In this document: positions 9,181 to 19,587 of the stretch, piece by piece
Position numbering within the stretch: position 1 is the stretch's first letter
How the letters are laid out: each line of letters begins with the position of its first letter
Assembly: GCA_018993265.1 (NCBI GenBank)
Contig: JAGKSW010000077.1
Span: 1 to 45,205, forward strand
Direction of reading: 5' to 3'
DNA: 45,205 bases
DNA from: Nostoc sp. TH1S01
Lineage (GTDB): Bacteria; Cyanobacteriota; Cyanobacteriia; Cyanobacteriales; Nostocaceae
The notes under the pieces: model-generated
Databases searched by the model: none
Told to the model about the DNA's origin: nothing
What the model saw: the letters and a program-made list of their open reading frames with translations, nothing else
Position numbers and translations under genes: made by a program

Positions 9181-9999
9181 TCAAAATGGCGCGGCTGTCA
9201 TGCTAAAAAGCCTCCTAATTTGTCGAAAATTCGTATGGTAGGGATTATATTGTAGCGACCCTGAAGCTTGCTCAACGGTATGAATGGGGATAATTTGCAC
9301 CACACTATTAGTGTAGGCGATCGCTTCAAATCCCGTGACTAACTCAGGTGTCCAAGGTTCTTCTCGCACTTGTATCTGCTGATTTTGCAGCCATTGAATA
9401 ATTTGCGATCGCATAATTCCGGGTAAAATCCCGACATCTAAGGGCGGTGTCCACCAACAATTATCTCGCCATCCCCAAAGATTGCCAGTAGTGGTTTCTA
9501 GCCAATTACCCGCCACATCAACTAAAATCGCTTCTTGGGCGGCTAAAGTATGCACACTATTTTTCGCTAACCAAGCACCTAAATAATTACCTGTTTTATG
9601 AGAAGGCAAGTTGCGCGAAAATTCTGGTTGTGCAATGGCGCATTTCACCCCATATTGTTGTTTTTCTAATAAATCTGCTGGTAAATTTCTGCCAGTTATC
9701 CACTCTCTACCATCAGGAAACAAGGTAATTCTCAGAACGGGGAAATGTTGGATGAGAAATTGTGCGCCTTGATATACTCGCTGCCAATTTGGTTGTTGCC
9801 AAGCAAAGACTTGTAAACTGAATTTGAGGCGATCGCAGTGTGCCTGCCAGTTAGTTAAACTACTATCCAGGGAATTCTCATAAACCCGCAGTGTAGTAAA
9901 CACCGTCGCACCATAAAGTAACCCCGGATCGTTAATATCTAATTCCAGGGTTTGAGACTCAATTAATTTGCCGTTGTACCAATAAATAGGTTTACCCAC
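9181..9999 (-). CDS. Class IV aminotransferase (aminodeoxychorismate lyase / BCAT-like)
   Basis: Fold-type IV PLP enzymes include 4-amino-4-deoxychorismate lyase (PabC, folate pathway), branched-chain and D-amino-acid aminotransferases. The 272-residue length suits PabC-like members. The likely PLP lysine is K135 in LPSHKTGNYLGAWLAK, and the family's WLETTTGNLW motif (about 166-175) contains the conserved glutamate and asparagine. The N-terminal 'WYNGKLI' and 'DPGLLYGATVFTTLR' segments are also typical. The precise reaction cannot be read from these motifs; PabC is my best guess. It starts 54 bp after tgt and stops 93 bp before ftsH on the same strand. Confidence 0.85.
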   Translation of the reverse strand: MGKPIYWYNGKLIESQTLELDINDPGLLYGATVFTTLRVYENSLDSSLTNWQAHCDRLKFSLQVFAWQQPNWQRVYQGAQFLIQHFPVLRITLFPDGREWITGRNLPADLLEKQQYGVKCAIAQPEFSRNLPSHKTGNYLGAWLAKNSVHTLAAQEAILVDVAGNWLETTTGNLWGWRDNCWWTPPLDVGILPGIMRSQIIQWLQNQQIQVREEPWTPELVTGFEAIAYTNSVVQIIPIHTVEQASGSLQYNPYHTNFRQIRRLFSMTAAPF

Positions 10000-10053
10000 C
10001 TGTAAATAAAAACTCTGCGTACCCTTTGCGTTTGCCTCAGCGATACTCTGCGT

Positions 10054-11211
<1,158 letters not shown>

Positions 11212-11313
11212 CTAAATGATTGTCATTGGTCATTTGTCCTGTGCCCTTGGTTATAGCAATTCTTAATACTATTAGTTTAGTTCACACAAACCTAAGAATT
11301 TGCACCACTACTA

Positions 11314-11348
11314 ATGACAGATGACTAATGACAAATGACAGATGACAA
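11314..11348. repeat. Heptamer tandem repeat (ATGACAN)x5
   Basis: Five consecutive heptamers read ATGACAG, ATGACTA, ATGACAA, ATGACAG, ATGACAA. The array lies between tgt and the next minus-strand gene, just before that gene's stop. It is an STRR-class repeat. A related short run follows the glycosyltransferase stop at 28022-28045. Confidence 0.85.
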
Positions 11349-11350
11349 TT

Positions 11351-11803
11351 CTAAAACGAATCAGAGCAGTCATCATCCATTTCTGCATCCCATTTGGCAG
11401 AAAGAACTTGTTCCATCATGGCTTCAATGGCGCTAACGTTGAAGGTTTTCTCCCGACGCTCTTGTATGGGGGTAGTGAGGGGTATTAGGCGCAGACACAT
11501 TCCTTCTTGCATCAAATCAAAGCAAGTTTCTTGTTGGGATAACTGCTTCAATTCAATATAATCAAAACTATACACGTTTAAATAAAGCGCGCTGTTAGCT
11601 ACTAAAGTAGAACGTTGCGGATTAGCGAATACTTCTATGACATCTCCTTCACCCTCGCTTACTACCTTGTCTCCGTGGGTGTACATATAATGAACTCGAC
11701 CTAAATCAGACAGTAATCGCCGCATATCGAGTTTATTCACAATCACGCCCGTGTCAACAATGCACGGAGCCGGTATCCTGGTGTCGGGTAGATGATGACT
11801 CAT
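11351..11803 (-). CDS. Conserved cyanobacterial protein of unknown function
   Basis: The 150-residue product is soluble and acidic at its C-terminus (ends DAEMDDDCSDSF). I do not recognise a catalytic motif. A central block (about residues 17-80: DTGVIVNKLDMRRLLSDLG, then a THGDKVVSEGEGDVIEVF region, then ALYLNVYSFDYIEL) looks like a compact mixed alpha/beta domain, and the sequence has the style of proteins kept across cyanobacteria. There is no signal peptide. The start ATG at 11803 has a purine-rich stretch upstream. It is divergent from cobS. Confidence 0.75.
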   Translation of the reverse strand: MSHHLPDTRIPAPCIVDTGVIVNKLDMRRLLSDLGRVHYMYTHGDKVVSEGEGDVIEVFANPQRSTLVANSALYLNVYSFDYIELKQLSQQETCFDLMQEGMCLRLIPLTTPIQERREKTFNVSAIEAMMEQVLSAKWDAEMDDDCSDSF

Positions 11804-12168
11804 AGGAAATTTAAAGAGAGAGAAAAGGTGAGAACACAGCTAAAAACAACTTAGATGAATAGCTTAATTAGTTCCCTACATTTAAAAAATATCAATTTTG
11901 TGGTGCGATCGCTTCAATACTCTCGATCTAATTTACTAGCTAATGAATACACGAAATTTCGCGCTAGCCTTACGTTGTTAAATTTATTTTTTTATGCTAT
12001 TATTGCAAACTAAAAAATTTAGCTTAACGAGTCCAGCATAGCAAAATTTTTCAGAAGAGTCTGTAAACTAATAGCTATCTTATCCAAAGCTTTAAACTTG
12101 TCTCCTAGTGGTTGTACCACAGTAATCAATATTATCCCGGAAATAGCTTTTCAATAAATGTAATCAAA
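11804..12168. other. Divergent intergenic region, no gene seen
   Basis: This 365-bp AT-rich stretch separates two divergent genes and must hold both promoters. I find no cobalamin-riboswitch-like B12 box in front of cobS and no clear dyad strong enough to call an operator. A weak inverted pair (TATGCT near 11994 and AGCATA near 12037) is present. Confidence 0.5.
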
Positions 12169-12942
12169 ATGACTAATTTTTTCCAGTGGTGTAAAACACC
12201 TCTGTATAATCTGATTGCAAGTGTAATATTTTACAGCATAATTCCTTTGCCTTATATCAATGGTTTAGATTTTCGGGGAGTAGCTCGCTTAGCGCCTCTA
12301 GTTGGATTAGTAATTGGAGGAACTTTAGGAATATTTGACGCTGGTATGAATTATTTAGGATTGTCAGTATTAACCCGCACAGCTTTAGTTGTATGTGCTT
12401 GGATTGCTTTGACAGGAGGATTACATTTAGATGGTGCAATGGATACATCTGATGGTTTAGCTGTGGGTAATCCAGAAAGGCGACTGGAAGTAATGGCAGA
12501 TAGTGCTACTGGTGCGTTTGGGGCAATGGCAGCGATCGCCATAGTATTATTAAAAACGGCAGCCTTAACAGAAATAGAAGCTCACCGTTGGTTAATTTTA
12601 ATGGCGGCTTGCGGTTGGGGAAGGTGGGGACAACAACTAGCAATATGGCGATATCCTTACCTGAAACCCACGGGTAAAGGTGCATTTCACAAAGAAGCCA
12701 TTTGTTCCTACAAAGATGTCATTCCGGGACTGCTGTTACTTTTGAGTGTGAGTGGTTTACTGTGGTTAATAGATAGCCAGCACGTATTACTCGCACTAAC
12801 AATGATATTTGCTGGCAGTGCGATCGCTTTTTTCACAGGCGCATGGTTTAATCACAAATTAGGCGGACACACAGGCGATACCTACGGCGCAGTCGTCGAG
12901 TGGACAGAAGCCTTATTTCTCTGTGTGTTAACCGGCTTTTAG
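12169..12942 (+). CDS. cobS: Adenosylcobinamide-GDP ribazoletransferase (cobalamin synthase)
   Basis: CobS is an integral membrane enzyme that joins adenosylcobinamide-GDP to alpha-ribazole in the last stage of B12 (or pseudo-B12) assembly. The product has the family motif block [15 protein letters not shown] and a downstream [15 protein letters not shown] segment, with five or six hydrophobic helices. The frame opens upstream with TTG at 12112, but I choose the ATG at 12169 (257 residues, starting MTNFFQW), which matches the usual CobS length. The C-terminal [20 protein letters not shown] block is also typical. It stands alone, away from other cob genes. Confidence 0.93.
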   Translation: MTNFFQWCKTPLYNLIASVIFYSIIPLPYINGLDFRGVARLAPLVGLVIGGTLGIFDAGMNYLGLSVLTRTALVVCAWIALTGGLHLDGAMDTSDGLAVGNPERRLEVMADSATGAFGAMAAIAIVLLKTAALTEIEAHRWLILMAACGWGRWGQQLAIWRYPYLKPTGKGAFHKEAICSYKDVIPGLLLLLSVSGLLWLIDSQHVLLALTMIFAGSAIAFFTGAWFNHKLGGHTGDTYGAVVEWTEALFLCVLTGF

Positions 12943-12963
12943 AGAGAAAGAGGTAATCTAACT

Positions 12964-12998
12964 ACTCAGCACTTTCAACTCAACACTCAGCACTTTAC
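12964..12998. repeat. Degenerate heptamer array (ACTCAGC / ACTTTCA)
   Basis: Five heptamers read ACTCAGC, ACTTTCA, ACTCAAC, ACTCAGC, ACTTTAC between the convergent cobS and the PPC-domain gene. The last one overlaps the PPC gene's stop codon. The unit is the same as at 3465-3495. Confidence 0.7.
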
Positions 12999-13471
12999 TT
13001 AATCGGTTGCAATTTTGTCACCTTCAGTTTAAAGTTTCCCACTCCAGTTTCCCCAAAAGACCGAACGCGGATAATATATATTCCTGTTTCGTTAATGCGG
13101 GTAAATAGTAGAGAGTTACTAGTACCATCGGGGCCATCATCATTTTCAGCCACCGTTGAACCATCTGGTGCTAACAGGGTAATGATGCAGTCAAAGTTTT
13201 CAGAAGATAAATCAACTGCCAGATTATCACCTTTATTCAATTTAACTGTGTAGTCACGGGCGAATCCACCCTGGCCTGTGGGTATATCTTTTTCTGATAG
13301 TGTATCGGACAGTTCTGTCAGATTAGTTAAAGGAATCGGACTGTACAACTTGCTTTGTGCGGATGCTGCTGTTGCACTGATACTAATTGCCAGAAAAGTA
13401 GTAGGAACAATGATTAATCTTTTGAAACCTGCTGCAAAAGCTTTACTCATAATTTCAGGCCGTGTTGCCAT
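12995..13471 (-). CDS. Secreted PPC-domain protein
   Basis: The product has a signal peptide (hydrophobic stretch RLIIVPTTFLAISISATAASAQS) and then one bacterial pre-peptidase C-terminal (PPC) beta-sandwich domain. Typical features are the GDNLAVDLSSENFDCIITLLAPDGSTVAENDD-type block, in short LLAPDG...NDD...SLLF, and a closing GIYIIRVRSFGETGVGNF segment. PPC domains are usually appended to secreted proteases as processing or binding modules; here the domain is alone, so it is probably a small periplasmic or extracellular binding protein. The frame opens at TTG 13477; ATG at 13471 or at 13450 are both possible and no ribosome binding site decides between them. Confidence 0.82.
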   Translation of the reverse strand: MATRPEIMSKAFAAGFKRLIIVPTTFLAISISATAASAQSKLYSPIPLTNLTELSDTLSEKDIPTGQGGFARDYTVKLNKGDNLAVDLSSENFDCIITLLAPDGSTVAENDDGPDGTSNSLLFTRINETGIYIIRVRSFGETGVGNFKLKVTKLQPIK

Positions 13472-13501
13472 ACACAAGGTATTCGCTTAATTATAGATTT
13501 G

Positions 13502-14206
13502 TCAGATATGACTCGCAGAGGAATTAGTATGTTGGTCTTTGATGGCGATCGCCACCGCAGCTAACCCCAACACTGTAATTCCCGACTGGCGAAGTATTTG
13601 TACGGCAGATTTGGTAGTTGCACCAGTAGTGTAAATATCATCTATTAACAATACTGAAGTACTTGGGTAGTGACGGCGAAATTCTTTTCCAACAGCAAAA
13701 GCGTCAGCTAAGTTTTTTTCGCGTTCAGATACCGATAAACCAAACTGCGCTTGAGTTTCCCGCACCCTTTCTAAAACATTTAGATTTAATTTTAACTTAG
13801 TTGTCTGGCAGAAGCTTTCGGCAATTAACGCAGCTTGATTATAACCACGTTGCTTTTGCTTTTGTGGATGCATGGGTATAGGTACAACTAACAGTTGAGT
13901 ATGACGCTGAGGTGAGTGTAATAACCATGCTTCACCTAACCATATACCTAAAATACGCGCAATATTCGGTTGATTTTCATATTTCATCACAGCGATCGCA
14001 CGTTTTAGACTCCCACCATACACACCCCAACCAAATATCGGTATTTCACCTTGCCATGATGCAGCAGGATTTTTTTGACCACAATTGTGTAGTTGTCTGG
14101 CACAGTATACACATAAAGTATCAGATGTACTTCGCTGACACAAAGGACAATGGGACTGTAAAAACAGGTTAAGAAAATCTTGAAAATTATCCTTCCAATT
14201 GGGCAT
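13502..14206 (-). CDS. comF: ComF family phosphoribosyltransferase-like protein
   Basis: ComF proteins are needed for uptake of transforming DNA in naturally competent bacteria and have a PRTase fold. The 234-residue product has an N-terminal zinc cluster (CPLCQRSTSDTLCVYC, about residues 20-35) and the PRPP-binding loop VLLIDDIYTTGATTKSA (about 187-203). The QKQRGYNQA block in the middle is typical. It lies 5 bp downstream of the acetyltransferase gene and 30 bp upstream of the PPC gene, so the three may form one transcript. Natural competence is known in several cyanobacteria. Confidence 0.92.
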   Translation of the reverse strand: MPNWKDNFQDFLNLFLQSHCPLCQRSTSDTLCVYCARQLHNCGQKNPAASWQGEIPIFGWGVYGGSLKRAIAVMKYENQPNIARILGIWLGEAWLLHSPQRHTQLLVVPIPMHPQKQKQRGYNQAALIAESFCQTTKLKLNLNVLERVRETQAQFGLSVSEREKNLADAFAVGKEFRRHYPSTSVLLIDDIYTTGATTKSAVQILRQSGITVLGLAAVAIAIKDQHTNSSASHI

Positions 14207-14211
14207 GGAAA

Positions 14212-14694
14212 TTAGTCTAGATATTTAACATACACGCGATCGCAACGTGCAGTTTCCACACCCGTTTCTGGTTGATAACCATTACTTTCGTATAACTTGA
14301 CGGCTTCTACTAATATGCTGGCAGTTTCAATCCAAATTTGCTGAAAACCACGACTAGCGATCGCTGCTTCTAGCTGTTGTAACAAATATTTCCCCAAGCC
14401 AATACCTCTGACACTTGGTAAAAGATACATTTTGCGAATTTCCGCCGCTTTTTCTCCACGGTTGATGGGGTAATATGCCCCAGTACCGACTATCTGGCTT
14501 TGGTGTTCAATTACCCAAAACTCGCCACCTGTTGCTAAGTAACATTCCTCTACTTGCAACACATCTCGGTCAGCACCGTTGGGTTCCCAACCCAACCCGT
14601 ATTCTGATAATACATAACTGATGACTGCGGCCGCTCTGGTGCGATCGCTCTTTTCCCAGTTACGAATTAAGAAATCTCGATAATGTTCTCTCAT
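14212..14694 (-). CDS. GNAT family N-acetyltransferase
   Basis: The 160-residue protein is a single GNAT domain. The acetyl-CoA-binding segment reads IRKMYLLPSVRGIGLGKYLLQQL (about residues 85-107), with the R-G-x-G-L/K pattern intact, followed by the beta5 region IETASILVEAVKLYESNGYQP. The substrate is unknown. It is the first gene of a tight minus-strand set with comF (5-bp gap). Confidence 0.88.
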   Translation of the reverse strand: MREHYRDFLIRNWEKSDRTRAAAVISYVLSEYGLGWEPNGADRDVLQVEECYLATGGEFWVIEHQSQIVGTGAYYPINRGEKAAEIRKMYLLPSVRGIGLGKYLLQQLEAAIASRGFQQIWIETASILVEAVKLYESNGYQPETGVETARCDRVYVKYLD

Positions 14695-14832
14695 TCGGAT
14701 GTGTGGGTTAGGTTGAAACAGAAAAATTTTTTGGATATATATTTCAATTTACCCACTAGATAGCTATTCTGGCAGAAACAATATCATAGGTTATTCTTAA
14801 TTTATATATTCAGACCGTCCTAGAGCCAGGCT

Positions 14833-17484
14833 TCAATTTTTCATCTCTAACTCAGAAGCATATCTGTTTTGCAGAACTTCTGTGGCTTTTTCCACCGGTA
14901 GCGGTTTATAGAAAAAATAGCCTTGTACATCTTCGCAATTAATAGATTTTAAGAAATCCAGTTCTTCCTGCTTTTCTACACCTTCAGCCGTCAGCCTTAA
15001 ACCTAAGTTACGTCCCAAGGTAACAATTGCCTTCACAATATGAGCGACTCGCACATCTGTGGTTAACTCTTGAATAAAGGAGCGATCGATTTTCAGGTTG
15101 TGCAGCGGTAGAAGTTGCAGACGTGAAAGCGAAGAGTGACCTGTTCCAAAGTCATCAATGGAAAGGTGAACACCCATTTGTTCTAATTTTTGTAAAACAG
15201 TTCTGGTAAACTCTAAATCGGCGATCGCTGTTGATTCTGTAATTTCCAACTCTAAAAAATGCGGCTCTAATCCTGTTTCTGCCAAAATTTGCGCCACATC
15301 TTCTACCAACGTGGCTTGGCGAAACTGTTTAGGAGAAAGATTCACCGCGACAGTTAAAGGCGGTAATCCCGCTTGTTGCCAAGCTTTATTTTGCATACAA
15401 GCTGTGCGTAATACCCATTCACCAATCGGAATAATTAAGCCACTTTCCTCCGCTAAGGGAATAAACACATTCGGTGCTACTAGTCCCATGTCTGGATTTT
15501 GCCAGCGTACAAGAGCCTCCATCCCCGTAATTTTTCCCGTCATAATATTTACACGGGGCTGATAATATACTGTTAATTCTTCTCTCTCTACGGCATAGCG
15601 TAAGCTTTTTTCTAAGTTAAGCAGTTCTGGAGTTTTGGAACTGAGGGTAGTTGTGTAAAACTGATAATTATTTCTACCTTCATCTTTGGCGTAATATAGA
15701 GCCGCGTCTGCGTGTTGAATTAAAGTTTCAACATCATTACTGTGTTCATCAAACAAAGAAATACCAATACTCGCACTGATATAAAGTTCATGTCCATCAA
15801 AACAGAAAATATTTTCTAAGGCTTGCAGGATTCTTTGAGCTACTTGCGCTACTTCATCTAAATAATTAATCCGTGGAAGCAAAATTGTAAATTCATCGCC
15901 TCCCCAGCGAGCAACCGTATCTCCTTCTCTGAGAGATTGTTTCAGCCGTTCCGCCACTATTTGCAATAATCTGTCACCAAGAGTGTGACCTAAAGTATCA
16001 TTTATTACTTTAAAACGATCTAAATCCAGAAACATGACTGCTAAACTTTCACGATTGCGTGTTGCGTTTGCAATAGCTTTAGCCAGCAATTCATTAAAGA
16101 GAACACGGTTGGGTAAACCCGTTAGCATATCATGTAATGCTTGGTAGCGAATTTTTTCTTCTACTTGTTGGCGCTGCCAAGCACCGCTAATACTAGCCGC
16201 CATTGTCAACAGCGTTGATTCTTCATGCCTTGACCAAATACGCTCATGAGTACAGTCGGCTAAACCAATACAACCCCAAAACTCATCTTCTAGCCGTAAG
16301 GGGACTAACAGTAAAGATTGAATCCCATCTCTGGCCAGTAGCTTTTGTTCTGCTATGGGAAATTCTTGGATAGTGCCACTTATAGATTGCCCGCACGAGA
16401 GATTGGCATACCAACGTGCCAATTCCGAAGATTGATAAAGCTGATTTTGCCAGTGAGAACGAGCGGAGGTAAAGTTAGCTCTTGTCCATTCAAATTGCAG
16501 GCTAAGAGCCATTTCGCCTGTATCTAAATGGCGATGGTTTTTAAATAAATAGGCGCGATCGGACTGAGCCGCTTCTCCTAGTACAGCCAAAGCTTTATCT
16601 ATGCCAGTTTCGTAATTCATTTCCACTAGCAAATAATTTGCGGCTTCGGCTACTGCTTGTAATAGGCGATCGCGTTGGCGTAATTCCGCTTCTGCTTGTT
16701 TCTGCTCTGTAATATCCCTAACTATAAAAGTTCTAATTAAGTCACTTTCAGGTAAGTAATGGATACATTGTTCAAAAACTTCCTGATCAACTTTGATTTC
16801 ACGCCAAAAGGAATTGATCTTTTTATCCTCCACTGCATTGAGCAATCCTGTTAGTACAGGATGCTTGTTACCAATTTCTCGAATCTTGGGAAATTTCACA
16901 GATGCAGCTGGATTGAGATATGTGATTGTTCCTCCTAAATCCATCTCAATAATTGGGTTGGGAATAAGTTCGGGGAAAGATGCTAGGCGTGCAAGAGCGG
17001 TTTCACTAGCCGCTTCAAAATTGGGGTCAACAATCAAGGTTTGAAAAGGATTTGCTGTATTAGCCTGCTCTAACAGAAAATCAGATATGTTTTCCACATC
17101 GCAACTTTCTGAAAAAGCTTTTTCGGAAATATGAGAAATCACATAGTATTTAGCCTGGACTTGATTATTCCCAAACGCAATTACATCTCCATGCTGAAGA
17201 TTATGGGAGACGCATTTCATACCATTTACATATAAGCCATTAGTGCTAGATTTACCTTTAAAGTTGCCATCAATAATCCGAAAGCCATACTGGTCAGTTT
17301 CTGGAAGAGTTACACGCAGTAAGATTGCGTGTTGCCTAGATACCGAACGCGATCGCAGCACGATCGCATTTCTCGAATCTCGACCAATGGAATAAGTGGT
17401 TTCTTGAAGTGGGATGGTTCTTTGTCCTTGTAAATCTTGGACAACTAACAGGTGACGTATTTTTTCCCACTCATTTCCTGGCAT
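14833..17484 (-). CDS. FHA-PAS-GAF-GGDEF-EAL cyclic-di-GMP signalling protein
   Basis: This 883-residue protein probably makes and/or degrades cyclic di-GMP in response to phosphorylation and small-ligand or light inputs. An N-terminal FHA domain (about 20-110, with YSIGRDSRNAIVL and SVSRQHAIL) should bind phosphothreonine. A PAS-like domain follows (about 160-265), then a GAF domain (about 285-440). The diguanylate cyclase domain has an intact GGDEF (528-532). The phosphodiesterase domain has an intact EAL (656-658) and a DDFGTG motif, so both activities may be present. I see no conserved chromophore cysteine. An AGGAAG ribosome binding site precedes the ATG. No membrane segment, hence cytosolic. 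Confidence 0.95.
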   Translation of the reverse strand: MPGNEWEKIRHLLVVQDLQGQRTIPLQETTYSIGRDSRNAIVLRSRSVSRQHAILLRVTLPETDQYGFRIIDGNFKGKSSTNGLYVNGMKCVSHNLQHGDVIAFGNNQVQAKYYVISHISEKAFSESCDVENISDFLLEQANTANPFQTLIVDPNFEAASETALARLASFPELIPNPIIEMDLGGTITYLNPAASVKFPKIREIGNKHPVLTGLLNAVEDKKINSFWREIKVDQEVFEQCIHYLPESDLIRTFIVRDITEQKQAEAELRQRDRLLQAVAEAANYLLVEMNYETGIDKALAVLGEAAQSDRAYLFKNHRHLDTGEMALSLQFEWTRANFTSARSHWQNQLYQSSELARWYANLSCGQSISGTIQEFPIAEQKLLARDGIQSLLLVPLRLEDEFWGCIGLADCTHERIWSRHEESTLLTMAASISGAWQRQQVEEKIRYQALHDMLTGLPNRVLFNELLAKAIANATRNRESLAVMFLDLDRFKVINDTLGHTLGDRLLQIVAERLKQSLREGDTVARWGGDEFTILLPRINYLDEVAQVAQRILQALENIFCFDGHELYISASIGISLFDEHSNDVETLIQHADAALYYAKDEGRNNYQFYTTTLSSKTPELLNLEKSLRYAVEREELTVYYQPRVNIMTGKITGMEALVRWQNPDMGLVAPNVFIPLAEESGLIIPIGEWVLRTACMQNKAWQQAGLPPLTVAVNLSPKQFRQATLVEDVAQILAETGLEPHFLELEITESTAIADLEFTRTVLQKLEQMGVHLSIDDFGTGHSSLSRLQLLPLHNLKIDRSFIQELTTDVRVAHIVKAIVTLGRNLGLRLTAEGVEKQEELDFLKSINCEDVQGYFFYKPLPVEKATEVLQNRYASELEMKN

Positions 17485-17796
17485 TGCTCTTCCTCAAAAT
17501 CTCATATCCTGGATTGAATGCTGAAAAATCCTACTTGTAGTCACTTGCTTTCTATTTAATACTTTCTCAAGTATATAGAATAAAATCAATCGTATACTAT
17601 TTTACACAGTAATATTACGCATTTTGGAGGATAAAGCGAATTTACCCTACCTCAATGTTATTTTTTAAGCGAGATAGTTAAGCTAGACTTATAGTAAAAA
17701 ATATTTAGTGAAATTACTTAAAACACAATTATTAGTTAATTGTTATTAATTTTTCTCCGAAAATATTTTTTATCAGCATAACAGACTGATTTATCT
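17485..17796. other. AT-rich intergenic region, no gene seen
   Basis: This 312-bp stretch between two minus-strand genes has no credible ORF. It contains the promoter region of the FHA-GGDEF-EAL gene. A GTA-N8-TAC match (17592-17605), the NtcA half-site pattern, is present but not well spaced from a -10 box. Confidence 0.5.
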
Positions 17797-18522
17797 TTAC
17801 ATAGTTGACTGCGATTTGCCAGTCTCAATTTTTTTATCTTGAAAACCTCCAGCATAGTTAATTACACATATAGTTTTGTAGATTTTATGAGTGCCGTAAG
17901 CAACACCACTAACTTTAAATGCCGAGTTAAAGATATTTGTGCGATGACCGCGTGATGGGACTCCATCATCAATGATTAATTGCATAACAATATCTTGGGC
18001 TGTACTAGGGCCATAGCTAATATTTTCAGCCGCAATCTTCTGCCATTTTCCATAACGATTAATGCGATCAAAAGGACTGCTACCATCGCTCCCATAATGA
18101 CCTGTAGCTCCGTTACCTTGGTCTTTTACATGAGCTTTTGCGGCTAAAGACATTCCTTTAGATACACTTAATGCTCCGACAGGACGTGCTGATTTGAGAA
18201 AAGCGATCGCCTCATCAACAGCTTTGCTTCCTTCTTGCGTAATTAAGTAAGAATTTGGGGACAATTTTACACGTTTATCTTGAAATTTTTTTCTATAATT
18301 TTCCAAAATTGATATATATGCTTGAGGATTTTGTCTAACTTTGTTTGTCTCACTAATTACTTGTTGTTCTATAAGTGAAAGATAATTAACTTTTGCTACT
18401 AAATATAAACTAGCTTTTTCGTTCAAAATTAAATTTGATTTAGCTAAAGATACACTAGGTTTAAAAATTTGGGTATAACAAATAGTAATTAAAATGCTGA
18501 CGATTAAGGCTGCTAAGTTCAT
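17797..18522 (-). CDS. Secreted CAP-domain (SCP/PR-1-like) protein
   Basis: The mature protein carries a CAP domain, a fold of mostly unknown biochemical role in bacteria and often secreted. The CAP cavity residues are visible: histidine in [16 protein letters not shown], glutamate in AAENISYG, and histidine in RGHRTNIFN. The frame opens at GTG 18579, but the ATG at 18522 gives a compact signal peptide ([20 protein letters not shown]) and is my choice (about 241 residues). Neither start has a good ribosome binding site. The region between signal and domain (about 60 residues) is low in features. Confidence 0.85.
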   Translation of the reverse strand: MNLAALIVSILITICYTQIFKPSVSLAKSNLILNEKASLYLVAKVNYLSLIEQQVISETNKVRQNPQAYISILENYRKKFQDKRVKLSPNSYLITQEGSKAVDEAIAFLKSARPVGALSVSKGMSLAAKAHVKDQGNGATGHYGSDGSSPFDRINRYGKWQKIAAENISYGPSTAQDIVMQLIIDDGVPSRGHRTNIFNSAFKVSGVAYGTHKIYKTICVINYAGGFQDKKIETGKSQSTM

Positions 18523-18835
18523 GTGTTTGGTAATTGCTGCATAAATTCTATATATAAGGTACTTTTTATTACATGTCACCCTAAAAGATATGGAATGGGT
18601 TAAGTATAATAAAGTGTTTAGATTACTGAGATAAGTGTGGCATAAGGATAGTAGAAGCAGCTAGCTACAGCTATCACCCCTAAACCCAGTTTCAACAAAT
18701 AATTAATTTTTTGGCATAAGTTTTGTCATATTGAGCAATTCGGGAATTACGCCAAACTTGCATTTGAGTTTGACAGCAGTCTAATGGGCAAATCAGGTAA
18801 AGTAAAGATAAGTAAAGAAAGCGCTTTAATCATAA

Positions 18836-19516
18836 ATGGCAGCTCTACCCTTACAGGAAATTTCTGCTCAGTTAGAAAGTTCAAATTTACGCGATCGCAT
18901 GGTTGCACTTGCCAGTCTGCGCGATGTTCCCGCTGAAGATGCAGTCCCTTTAATTAAAAAGGTGTTGGATGACGATTCTCTGCAACTGCGTTCTATGGCT
19001 ATTTTTGCCTTGGGAATCAAGCAAACAGATGAATGTTATGCCATCTTGGTCAGAATTTTGCAAACTGACCCCGACTATGGCATTCGCGCAGATGCTGCTG
19101 GTGCATTGGGCTATTTAGGCGATCCCAGAGCATTTGAGGCACTAGCGAGGGCATTTTATGAAGATACTGATTGGCTAGTCCGCTTTAGTGCAGCTGTGGC
19201 TTTAGGTAATCTCAAAGATCCACGCGCCCACGAAATTCTCTTGCAGGCTTTGGATAGCAGTGAAGCAGTTTTACAAGAAGCCGCGATTTCTGCACTAGGT
19301 GAAATTGGAGACTTAGAGGCAGTTGATAATATTCTCAAATTTGCTCAATCAGATGATTGGTTAGTTAGACAACGGCTGGCTGAAGCCCTAGGCAATTTGC
19401 CAACTCCTAAGAGTATCTCAGCTTTAAAATATTTAGAGAAAGATAGCCATCCCAACGTTGCCGAAGCAGCAAGAGTCTGCCTCAAGCGAATTGAAGAAAA
19501 AGGCAAGCAAGCATAA
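18836..19516 (+). CDS. HEAT-repeat protein, phycobilisome lyase/NblB-like
   Basis: The 226-residue product is built almost wholly of HEAT-like helical repeats of about 31 residues (for example AVPLIKKVLDDDSLQLRSMA, then AFEALARAFYEDTDWLVRFSA, then AVDNILKFAQSDDWLVRQRLA). This is the architecture of the CpcE/CpcF/PecE/NblB group that attaches or removes phycobilin chromophores or helps degrade phycobilisomes. The next gene, 71 bp downstream, encodes a CpcS-type lyase, which supports a phycobiliprotein-related role. Whether it acts as a lyase subunit, as NblB, or as a scaffold cannot be read from the sequence. Soluble, no signal. Confidence 0.85.
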   Translation: MAALPLQEISAQLESSNLRDRMVALASLRDVPAEDAVPLIKKVLDDDSLQLRSMAIFALGIKQTDECYAILVRILQTDPDYGIRADAAGALGYLGDPRAFEALARAFYEDTDWLVRFSAAVALGNLKDPRAHEILLQALDSSEAVLQEAAISALGEIGDLEAVDNILKFAQSDDWLVRQRLAEALGNLPTPKSISALKYLEKDSHPNVAEAARVCLKRIEEKGKQA

Positions 19517-19587
19517 AATTTCCTTCTCCTGCTACCTTTTAATAATAAGAGGGACTTTTAATATTTCGATGCAGGGTAATTTCATTC

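Noticed and set aside
11804-12168. Possible cobalamin riboswitch before cobS
   Set aside because: No B12-box-like motif or suitable helices were seen.
17592-17605. GTA-N8-TAC match, NtcA-type site upstream of the FHA-GGDEF-EAL gene
   Set aside because: The pattern is expected several times by chance in 45 kb, and the nearest -10-like box is not at the usual spacing.
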